Under the pieces are notes generated by a model. The model was not told where the DNA came from. It saw nothing but the letters and a program-made list of their open reading frames with translations, and searched no databases. Shown piece after piece: positions 47,322 to 58,000 of a DNA stretch of 64,000 bases (positions are counted from its first letter, which is position 1; each line of letters starts with the position of its first letter). Both the position numbers and the translations under genes were made by a program. The DNA comes from Mercurialis annua (lineage: Eukaryota > Streptophyta > Magnoliopsida > Malpighiales > Euphorbiaceae), in NCBI RefSeq assembly GCF_937616625.2, contig NC_065571.1:52623651-52687650 (forward strand), given 5' to 3'.

Positions 47322-47648
47322 GGCTTAATTGCGTAAAAAATCACAAACTTTAGCGTGTTTTGCAAATTTAACATAAACTTTCAATTTTGGCAAATTAATA
47401 CACAAACTTTTGATTTTTTGCAATTTTAGCACCGATCAATTTTTCTTGAAAAAAATGCTGATGTGTACACCGGAATAACCACTATTTCGGCGTCCACATC
47501 AGCATTTTTCTCTATTTTTTTGAACGAAAATTGATCGGTGCTAAAATTGCAAAAAATTAAAAGTTTGTGTATTAATTTGCCAAAATTGAAAGTTTATGTT
47601 AAATTTGCAAAACACGCTAAAGTTTATGATTTTTTACGCCATTAAGCC
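47322..47648. mobile_element. Fold-back MITE, Mutator-like family, element B
   Basis: 327 bp, nearly all inverted repeat, with ends GGCTTAATTGCGT and ACGCCATTAAGCC. TTAATATAA flanks both sides (47313-47321, 47649-47657), a perfect 9-bp duplication. The arms share words with the older element H at 48438 (GAATTTTAGCG/CAAACTTTAGCG, AACTTTCAATTTT). Confidence 0.93.
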
Positions 47649-48295
47649 TTAATATAATCATATTAGTAAGAAAAAAAATGTTTTTTTCAATTTAAAATCG
47701 AAAATCACAGCTTATTTATAAAAGAAAATCAAAATTTGATTCCAGAGAAAATTTATTTTTTCTAGAGAGCGAATTTATTTTTTCTAGAGAGAGATAAGCC
47801 AAGCCGTGTTTGAAAAAGAAATTGGCGAGGTTCGTTAATCACATGATCATATCTATATACTTATATATCAAGAAATTCTTTAATATAAAATGAAGCTATG
47901 AAATATGAATCCATGTGTGGCCACTTAATTAGCAGAATACATTCATTTATCTTGTTTGGTTTTTCCTTGAAAAAGCATGGGATTCATTGTCATGGGTCAC
48001 AATTATTCACATGATCATACCTAAGTTCACATGCTACATATTAATAATCTTTTTATAATAAAAGTAAACTACTTTGCCCAATCAATTAAAAGCAAAAGTG
48101 ATTTTAAAATTTTCGGAGAAATTTTAAAAATTAATGTGATCCAAAAATATTGTTGCAACTTATAATGAAATAGCCGGAATAGATCAAGTTCAAAAACTTG
48201 TCTTTTGAAGAAACTAAACTTTTTGATGTTTTTATAAAGGAAAACAACTTAATTTAAAACCATTTTAACCTATGATTTTTAGTATTTTCATTTGT

Positions 48296-48358
48296 GTAAG
48301 GATTTGAACTCACGACCTAGTAGTTTACTAGCTCGACACTTATACCATTTGAGTTATA
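48296..48358 (-). mobile_element. tRNA-derived SINE-like head (A and B boxes)
   Basis: On the minus strand TAACTCAAATGGTATAAGTG resembles an A box and GTGAGTTCAAATCC, about 25 bp on, a B box. It is like the head at 12625-12692 and is not a complete tRNA. Confidence 0.5.
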
Positions 48359-48437
48359 GTTTATTGGTATGATTTAATTAATGTGATTATGCTTTAAAAA
48401 TAGACTGTTTTTCATTATTGAGTTATTATCCTATAAT

Positions 48438-48753
48438 GGTTTAATTGCTTTAAATATTATGAATTTTAGCGTATTTTACAATTTTGACACGAACTTTCAA
48501 TTTTAATAATTAGATATATGAATTATCATTTTTGTTACAATTCAAAATGCCGAAATTTTTTTGTCAAAAACATTGTTAATGAGGACACTAAAATAAACAC
48601 TGTTCTGGTACCACCTCGTCAATTTTTATAGAAAATTGTTTAGTGTTTTAAATTGTAAAGAATTAAAAATTTATATCTGACATTATCAAAATTAAAATTT
48701 ATATCACAACTAAAAAAAATACTGTAATTCATGAGTTTTAAAATAATTAAACC
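48438..48753. mobile_element. Fold-back MITE, Mutator-like family, element H (older copy)
   Basis: 316 bp with ends GGTTTAATTGCTTTAAA and TTTTAAAATAATTAAACC. The flanks TCCTATAAT (48429-48437) and TTCTATAAT (48754-48762) match at 8 of 9 positions. The arms are diverged and the interior is related to element B. Confidence 0.8.
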
Positions 48754-49216
48754 TTCTATAATTTATATAGAGTTCGAAGTTATAAGGAATGTAATTGCTT
48801 ATAAATAGTTGCATTCATGTTATCCCACACAACATTAATATGGTATGGTTCTATGAGTATGTGTCCATCGATCCAACCCAATTGTGATATCATATGATTA
48901 TCTAATGGAGAGACTATATTAGTTAATCTAAAGTATATAAAATAAATAAATGTGTATCTTCATACAGTCTCTTTCAAAAATTCCTTTTATTGCTGTATTG
49001 CATGCTTATAAGTTATACAAGTCAATAGTTGAATTTGATCCAATTTTGTATTGTGCGAAATTGTGTACATAAAATAATTTAAAAAAGAAGTCTTGAAAAC
49101 TGATTAATAATTTTATTTGCCCCCCTTCCAATATTCTAGCCCTTGAAAATGGATTATTTAAATACATTTGTCATAAATTTCATGCTTTGATTACTATTTC
49201 TTAGACCTAGTAATTT

Positions 49217-49759
49217 TAGACACGGCACGATTAAACGATACGATACAACGCGACACGAAATTAAACGGGTGTGAATTTGATGTAAATGGGTTTGAGTCAT
49301 AAACGAGTCAACCCGTTTATGACATGATTAATTTTGTGTCTAAACGGGTTATACACGCCTAACCCGTTTCAACACGGTTAACTAGTTTTAATTAAATATT
49401 ATTTATTTTAATAATTTTAAAAATATTAAATTCTTAATTTTAATTAAATTTTTTATATTGTATATAATTAAAATAGTATTTATCTCAAAATATAATAATA
49501 ATTCTTTTAGTATTATATTAAATAAATATAAAAAGTCAGTTTAAATGTGTCACTTTAAACAGGTTGATTTATTAACAGATTTAGATAAACGTGTTTATAC
49601 ATGTCGTGTCTTGTACCCCGTATAATATTTATATCGTGATTGGGTTTTGTATATCAAACCCGATTAATAATTATGTCGTGTTCGTGTTTACATTAATTGT
49701 GTTCGTGTCTAAACGGGTCTGACCCGTTTATGATTTGCAGACACGAATTGTCAAGTCTA
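49217..49759. repeat. AAACGGGT-rich inverted-repeat block
   Basis: The ends TAGACACGGCACGA and GACACGAATTGTCAAGTCTA are roughly inverted. The interior holds many copies of AAACGGGT or AACCCGTTT in both orientations near both ends. The layout suggests a TIR transposon remnant with subterminal repeats; class not assigned. Confidence 0.5.
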
Positions 49760-49976
49760 CTGTTTCTCTCATACGAATCCGTAATTGTCTAAACATACAT
49801 TACTTTTCAATATCTAAACTTTTTCTTTAGATTAGTGTTTCAATATTATAAAAATATAGTATCAAATAAGTTCCTTAATCAATTTTTTTTTGCCATTGGT
49901 ATTGCTTAAAAGACAAAAATAGTACAATATTTGCTCAAAATTTCATTCCCATATTAATACAAAATGAAAATAGTGT

Positions 49977-50056
49977 GTGCAAATGAAACACTGCATGTAT
50001 AGAATCATAATTTCATGTGCAAATGAAACACTGCATATATAGAATCATAATTTCAT
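49977..50056. repeat. Two tandem copies of a 40-bp unit
   Basis: The units at 49977-50016 and 50017-50056 differ at one base. They begin GTGCAAATGAAACACTGCAT. Confidence 0.95.
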
Positions 50057-50754
50057 ATCATGCATGCATTAAAATATAAAAAAAAGTAGTAGCCAAGTGA
50101 TCAAAAGATTGCTGAAATTACTCATTTTGTACTCTTATAAAATGTTGAAGTACTAATTTAAAATAAATAAAACTTTAAGCATTAAAAAAGTGTACTAAAA
50201 AAAGTTCAGATACCAGATATATTTGTTGCTTCTTATTATTTAATTTCAATATCTTAGGTTTTACTAGTTAGGCCAATCTGATAAACAAAGAGTTTATAAG
50301 TTTGAAAAAGCAGCCTGGCTGCCAGGAATTTGGAGTTTTTTTACAGATGATAATCGTGGGTGCAAGCAACTATTTATTTATTTATACAATGTTGATGTTG
50401 GTGACTTCACATTGCATTAGCTTTTGAAAGGTAAAATATAGATAATGTCTGTTATATGACGCAATGGTCCGGCCAATTAGATACTTCTCATACATTCATA
50501 ATCAGATTTTCTTTTGTAAAATTATTATAGTATTTAATTTACAACCGACCAAAGAAATTTCAAATTGAATCATAGAATTCTTATTAGTAAGCTAATTTTG
50601 AGTGTTTAAATTATTAAATTTCACTGAAATTAGCTAGGGATTATATATAATAATTTGATTGCCGGTAAGGCTGGAATTATTAAATTAACTGTTTGAGAGG
50701 TTCAATGGTCAAATTAATTAAAAAAAAAATAATGGGCTGCAACCAAAAATAAAG

Positions 50755-51391
50755 GGTTTAATTCCTTAAAAAAATCCCACCTTATATTTTTTTTTCGTTT
50801 ATACCCTGACCTTGTAAAAACACCATTTGTACCCAATTTTGAGTTTTTATGTTTCATCTCTACCCAAAAGTATGAAATTGTACTCTTTTCATTTGAAAAA
50901 GAATTTAAAACAATCCTTCATTTTTAACTTATATACTAATTAGATATTAATAACTTTAATAGTACAAAGATACCATCTTCTTCAAAAAAATTAAAAATAA
51001 TAATGATTTTTTTTAATTTTTTTTAAAAATAATTCAGAATTTTTTGTTTTATTTTTTAATTTTTTTTATTTTTTTTTTAAAATATTTCTAACAAAAAAAT
51101 TAAAAATAATAATAATTTTTTTAATTTTTTTATTATTTTATATAATTAAAAAAATTAATTAATTATTTGGATATATTTGATCATTTTTTAAGTTTAAGGA
51201 TTTATTTGTATTTTTAAAAATAGAAAAAAGTATATTTTAACTCTTTTCTAAATGAAAAGAGTACAATTTAATGCTTTTGGGTAGGGATGAAACATAAAAA
51301 CCCAAAATTGGGTACAAATGGTGTTTTTACAAGGTCAGGGTATAAACGAAAAAAAAAAGTGCAAGGTGGGGGTTTTTTAAAAAATTAAACC
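50755..51391. mobile_element. Fold-back MITE, Mutator-like family, element E
   Basis: 637 bp with ends GGTTTAATTCC and AAAATTAAACC. The arms of more than 100 bp match (GTACCCAATTTTGAGTTTTT against AAAACCCAAAATTGGGTAC). AAAATAAAG is repeated on both sides (50746-50754, 51392-51400), a perfect 9-bp duplication. The interior is extremely AT-rich. Confidence 0.93.
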
Positions 51392-51774
51392 AAAATAAAG
51401 GGTACCAAATAATAATATATAAGTTCAGTTCTTAGTCTGGAGCTATTTAGAACCAGCCAATTAAGGAGTTTGCTTTAGTATCGTGTTCATATTGTATTAA
51501 ACAATACCGATCATTTGTTATTTGTCCATATAAGCATATAACGCTTGAAAAAATCTACTTAACAAGAAAAGGCTTGGAAAAGCTCACATACGACGGATTC
51601 TTTTTGTTGTTGCCAGAAAAATAAGAATCCTGTTATTCTATTGATTAATATAATATAAAAAATAAAATAAATAAAATAAAATTTCTTCTTTTTTATAAAT
51701 TAAAAAAATGAATTAAACTAATAAAATAAAAATATAATATATAATAATATAAATGATAAATGCTCGACGATTTT

Positions 51775-52120
51775 CTTACTCGAACTTAATTAAAAATCAA
51801 ACGATGGAGGCTCAATAAAAAAATATGCTTTAGCGGCATAAACCGAAGTTCTTGAGTTAAGGTTTTGAGTGAACCTCATAACTCAGTCCTCGTTGAAATC
51901 TATTCGAAAAGCGGAAAAAAACAAAAAAAATTAAGTATTCAAGAAGTGACAGGAGTCCGTCTCTTATGTACCAGGAAACCGAAAAAGGAGGAAGACCAGC
52001 GATCAGGTGCCCTAGTTATAAGATTTGAATTCCCAAACAAGAATTCATATTCGTAGTGTCCGATTCCATTTCTAACTAGCGTACAGAAAGAAAGCAAGAA
52101 CAATCTTTAGGGGTTGAGTA
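51775..52120 (+). other. Possible organelle-derived insertion
   Basis: This stretch has clearly higher GC and codon-like complexity than its AT-rich surroundings and an open frame of about 60 codons without family features. The style recalls plant mitochondrial spacer DNA. No gene was identified, so this is a guess from composition only. Confidence 0.3.
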
Positions 52121-53773
52121 TGCACTTTTGAAAAGTAACATCAAAGCAAAGTGTATTGATAAATTTCTATAGTCATAGATTAAAAATACTGGACTCTTTT
52201 AGATCAAAAACATTAGACTCTTTTAGTCACTGTTGTCTCACTTAAATTTCTATAATCATTAAAATAGTACAAAAAATATCTAACCGTTAATTATGTTAAA
52301 AATTAAGTTTATTTAAATAATAATAGTAAATCCTTGTTATTTAATATTAGAATATTTAATCCCGTATATTTATAAATGAGTACAATTTAGTCTCTTTTTT
52401 TAGAGAATAAAATAATTGTATTGTTATTAAAAAATTACTATGAATTGAGAATTATTATTTTAAATTTGTCTTAAATTTAATTATAAAAATAAAAAACCAT
52501 ATTTATTTAGTATGTTTTTTACTTATTAAAAGTAAAAAAACTATTATAATTATTAGCACAATTTTTTTGTTTAATTACACTGATTTATTACAATTAACAT
52601 TATTTATTATTTACTTATATTATATTTTTTTATAATATTTTAAAATGATTTTTATTTAATTTCACTAAAATATAATGATAACTTTTTATATAGTGCAACT
52701 AAACTAAATAAACATATTATTTATATGAAAATTTAAATAAAAAAATTATTATGATAATTATAATAGCTTAATATAATTTTTATTTAATTGCATTAATAAT
52801 TTTTTTATGTAGAATTAATTAAAATTTTTTTAAGTAATTATAATAATTTTTTACTTGATGTTATTAAATTAAAAATTATGCTAAATTTTTCTATGTGTCA
52901 ATAAAAATTATGTTAAGTATTATTTATATTGTTTAATAATATAATAAGTTAATAATTTAAACAAATAACATTATAAAAATTAACACAATATTTAAGAAAA
53001 TATGAAAATATTTTGATTATTAATAACACATATTTTTTTTTAAAAAAAACCACTAAAAATAATTATTAAGTTATTAAACAGAAAAAATAACAATTATTAT
53101 TTTTAAATAATTTTGTAATAATCAAAATAATAATATTAAATCAAAATAATTATTTTATATATAAAAAAGGAGGTTAAGTTGTACTCGTTTCAAGGGTCAT
53201 AAGAAGTTAAATTTAAAATCTTCGATCACAAAGATTTATTAATATTTTGTATTTTTAATAAACATAAATTTTTAACAAAGTTGTCAGTCAGCATCTTTTG
53301 AGATATTTTTGATTCTTATAGGGGTTTAAGTGAGATGACAATAACCATTAAAAGTTAAATATTCCCGAACTCCTACCATAAAATTTATCAGTATCTTTTA
53401 CCAACAGAAATTATTTAAAGGCGATTTTTAGCATCCAATAATTTTGGAAATTATGGTCACTAATGTATTACTATTAAATATTGATATTAAAATCATCAAT
53501 TGTACTCTTTTTATTTATGGTTCAAACTTTCAAAATTATTAATTTTAATTCATTTTTAATTATTTTTTTAATTATAGCAATATATTTAAATTAGAGTGAA
53601 TATTTTGAAAAAATAATACGCCTTTCATACGATTTCAGTTTGTCTTTTTCTCATAATAAAAGGCGCATTTGAATCTTTTTCACTTTAATTTAAATAAATA
53701 GCTGCAATTGAAACTAAAAATGAGATACAATTAATGGTTTTCAAAATTGGACCATAAAAATAAAAGGGGAGAA
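52121..53773. other. Extremely AT-rich spacer, nothing recognised
   Basis: Stops in all frames, many A and T runs, and no structured repeat that I could define. Confidence 0.55.
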
Positions 53774-54023
53774 GGCTTAAAATAATCCTAATATTGCCAT
53801 CCAGTTTTTTATAACCCCTTTATTATTATTGAGTCTTAGTAAAAAATTTAAATTTTTCTAAAATCTAAAATTTGCACCCCTATCTAAGACAATACCATTT
53901 AGAATGTTAGCATGAGAAGGGTGCAAATTTTAAATTTTAGTAACATGACGGTTATAATTGAGTCTTAAAAAATATGAAGCGCTAAAAGAACTTGAGTGGT
54001 GACATTAGGATCATTTTTGAGCC
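53774..54023. mobile_element. Inverted-repeat element with GGCTTAAA-type ends
   Basis: The left end GGCTTAAAATAATCCTAAT pairs imperfectly with ATTAGGATCATTTTTGAGCC at the right. The layout and ends resemble the fold-back family, but no 9-bp duplication is seen. Confidence 0.6.
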
Positions 54024-54529
54024 TTTTTTTCAAATATAAATAAGAAAAATGAGATATTTTTCAAATATAGCTAATATCTATTACTATTAGCTAGATTTGT
54101 ATTTTAAATCTATCAACATGGAAGCTTAATTTGATAAAAGAAAATTGCTAAATTATCAAACTATAATAAATTAATTTTATAAGATATTAAGATCAACCCA
54201 TTAATTCAAGAACTAGCGACTATTTACTTTTAATTTTATTAAATTTGGTAAGAAAATATAAATAGCATATAATGTTATTACTTGTTACATAAATAAATAA
54301 ATAAGGTAATGTGTGGATCATAAGGGAGGTCATATTAAGCTGTGGCTTTCATTTCCCCTTTGGATCTACCTTCACTTTCTTATTATTTCTATACAATAAC
54401 ATATTTATTTTAGTAGAACAAAATCAGTTCAAAATATTAATCATTTTCATTTAAATGGTACTTAAATTAATTAAAAAAAATAACCTCATCAATAATTAGC
54501 TGTGTATTTGAAGAAATTTTATTTATAAC

Positions 54530-55012
54530 TATATATAAAAATCAATCAAACAAACCATTTTAATTTCTTCTCTCTCTCGAAACCTCTTTCCATTAATATC
54601 ATTTTTTTAGCTCGATCTTCGTCTTCTTCAATCTTTTTGTTATAATAAAAATATTACCAGACTAAATTATTAAATCGATCTCTGTAATTTTTAATCTCAA
54701 TTTAAAGTTAATTAATAATTCAAGATCAAGAAATCGAGGTGATTCTGTGTTTGTTGTGGAGGTGAAGAATGCTATATTTGAAGCAGCCGAGCTTCAATTT
54801 GCGTAAAAGATGCAACGGCGACGTTTTTGTTTGTTTTGAAGCATAAAATTTGTTGCTCTTTTAATTTTCTCTGCGAGGAATTGCATGTTATTGTGAGAAA
54901 TTCCCTGAGCCTGGGGCTCGGGGACAGCGAGATCTAGAATTGAGCTAGGAAACAGAAAATTTTAAAAAAATAGTAATAATTAAGGAAGTGTTTGATTAAT
55001 TTAAAGAGAGAA
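54530..55012 (+). promoter_or_regulatory. SAC gene core promoter and 5' UTR with TATA box and upstream ORF
   Basis: TATATATAAAA (54530-54540) is followed about 30 bp on by a TTTCTTCTCTCTCTC tract typical of plant start sites. The leader of about 440 bp contains an upstream ORF at 54769-54846 coding 25 residues (starts MLYLKQPSFNLRK) and a second very short one near 54885. The start site is inferred. Confidence 0.5.
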
Positions 55013-58000
55013 ATGACGTCGACGGAGAATGGCAGCGGTGACGGCGGAGGCGCTGGTTGTTCGTCAGCATCTCCGGATAGGATTTATGACGGCGAGAAGC
55101 TGGTTCGTTCTGATGAGCAAGTCTATATGCAGAAATTCAGGCTCTACGAGACTCGATCAGTATGTGTTTTTTTGTTTTGTTATCTTCCTGTTATGATATC
55201 TGTTATTTTTTCCTATTTAATTGCTATTCTTGTGATTTTTACAAATTAGGTTGAATTGTGTATATTAGCATTTGGATTCAGTGTATATGTGTCGTTTGCT
55301 GATTGGTGTGCTTTTGTATGTAATCGTTGACCTAGTAACTGCATTTTGTTGAAATGTTAAGAGCTATTAATGTGCTATGTAGGTTAGTGAGGAGAATGCT
55401 AGATGTTGGCAGAGCATTGATACAATGAACTAGCTACATTAGATTTAGCTTCCTGCTTATTTGGAATGCTTTAGTTGAAGTTGAGAAAAAAATTTGAAGT
55501 TGTAAGGTGCAACAGCTGTTGTAGGTGTTCTATTTTGATTTTTTTGATAATGTATCGACTTATTTTACATGCAAGCCATATGTTTTTACTCATTCTCTTG
55601 TCTGCTTGCAATTATTCGTGTTCTGCTTGCAGAATTTTTATATGGTAGGGTGGGATAAGAGCCGGACATATTGGAGAGTGTTAAAGATTGACAGACAAGA
55701 CATTTCTGAGCTAAATGTTCGTGAAGATTCTACCTCTTATACGGAAATTGAATGTAGTGACCTTTTAAAACGAATTAATGAAGGAAACAAAGCCATTGGT
55801 GGATTAAAGCTTGTCACTAAATGTTATGGAATTGTTGGTAAGTGAATCTTTTTCCTTTTCTTTTTATCTCTTGGGACTACCAATACTTTTATTATAATCG
55901 TAATGCCCTTTTCTGTTTCTAGGCTTTATCAAATTTCTAGGGCCATATTACATGGTTATTATTACAAAGAGAAGACGGATTGGTACAATATGCGGTCATG
56001 ATATTTATGCAGTCTCTAAGAGCGAGATGATTCCACTGCCTAATTCTGCTGTTCATTCCAGAATCTCTAATGCTAGGAATGAGAACAGGTCTATAGTCCT
56101 TCCTAAATGTAACTGTTTCTTATCCATTTTTCTTATGGAGAAAACTGTGAATGCTGTCTTCAGGAGGATGCTTTAGTCCTTTCCTTTTGATTTGTCTTTC
56201 TTTTGGCTTTCTTTTAATCCTTATGGAACAAATAGTTGGTTGTCCTTTTCCCATCATTATGATAATGTTATGTGGCAGTTCTCTATTATTTTTCCTGTTA
56301 AGTGTTTTTTGCCAGTTTTAGGAGATGTTTTTTTTCTTTTTCTCTTATATTTAATTTTTGTAAATTTAATTATACTTATTTTATTGGTGATGTAGATACA
56401 AGAAGCTCCTATGCACAGTGGACCTAACAAAGGACTTCTTTTTTAGCTACTCATACCAAGTTATGCGCAGTCTTCAAAAGAATTTGTGTAATAAAGAAAC
56501 AGGTCCGGTCCTTTATGAAACTATGTTTGTATGGAATGAGTTTTTGACCCGTGGTGTACGAAATCACCTTCAAAATACTCACTGGACAGTTGCATTAGTA
56601 TATGGCTCTTTTAAACAGGTAAGTAATTGGTTGTTTAAATATAGACCCCATTGGTTGCATATTTGAGGCAAGCTTGCTTATGGTAGTTTTTCAGGTTAAT
56701 ATGCTGGATTACATGCTTTCCTATTTTTAATTCATAGATTGATTTTCTAAAAATTGTTTCTCATTCAATTTTATTGTTAGGCTGAGGCTTCTTTGTTTGA
56801 GTTTGTTTTACTTATTAATACTCTCTTTGTCCCATTTTAGAAGTCTTATTTCAATGTTTAAAGTGGTTTTACATTAAATTTTCTTTCTTATTTTTTTTTT
56901 TAAAACTTAAAAATTAAAATAAATTCTACAGAAAACTCCACTACCATTAATAAGGATAAAGTAGGAAAAACCATCATAATAAATGCTTTCTTAATCTTTT
57001 ATAGAATCATATGAGATTTCTAAAATGGGATGGAGGGAGTAGTTCTTTAGCAGACTAATTTTTTGTGCCAAAACAAGCTCATGCATTAAGCAAAACAAAG
57101 AGTGTTAAGACTTAGGATATTGTCACTGAGGCTAACAATTGAAGCATATTGCTGTTGTGGTAAACTCCTGCGTTTATTGTTCTTTCTGTAATTTGCAGAT
57201 AATTATATAATCACATTCACTAAGTTTGTAGTTTTGTTTAAACTAATCGCCTCATGCTATGAGTGTAGGCTACACTTTCTGTATCTGGACGGGACTTCAA
57301 ACTCACCCTTATTGCAAGACGTTCACGCCATTTTGCTGGTACAAGGTAGGGTAGCACATATTTTCCTTTAAATTTTGAAGTCTCTTTTTGCCTAGTACGG
57401 GACTCGTAGTTGTCAAACTGGGATTGGGCATCACTCCATTGACCAGAGCCATTAGTTTTTGTATCGGACAAATGGGTTAGTTATTGAACCAGCCGGCGGA
57501 AACTTAACTGTGACTAAAAATACCTTTCACTTAAACAAATTATTTTACTTCACCTGTCAGTCCGTTTGCAAGACGCGACAATTTGATAACACATAATTAT
57601 TGGCTCTTATTTTTGTACTTTGAATACTAAAAGTAATCATTTCTTTTATTCATATACACATCAAAGAAGGTCTCACCTTGTGTGCAAAGTACTGACAGGA
57701 TAGTGCAGGGTCAGGGTAGTGTGGGAATATATGTAAGCCTTCTTCTAAGCAATCTATTTCAATGCCTTGAACCTCTTAAAAATTGCGACTCAATCTTTTA
57801 TACTGTAAAAGTGCATATTGCCTAATTTTAGCTAACATTTCACTAAAATTTGAACTGGCGGATGTAAGATTCTATAATCATGCTTACCTATTACCTCTTT
57901 CTGGTAAACTTCACTATTATCATTCTTTTCATGTTGGATTTCTAAAGGGATATTCGCTGAAATTTTGGGGCAATAAAATTCAGAGTTCCAGTATTTTAAG

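Noticed and set aside
51865..52056. 63-codon open frame as a gene
   Set aside because: No ATG at its start (TTG), no family features and no splice context; treated only as part of a compositional island.
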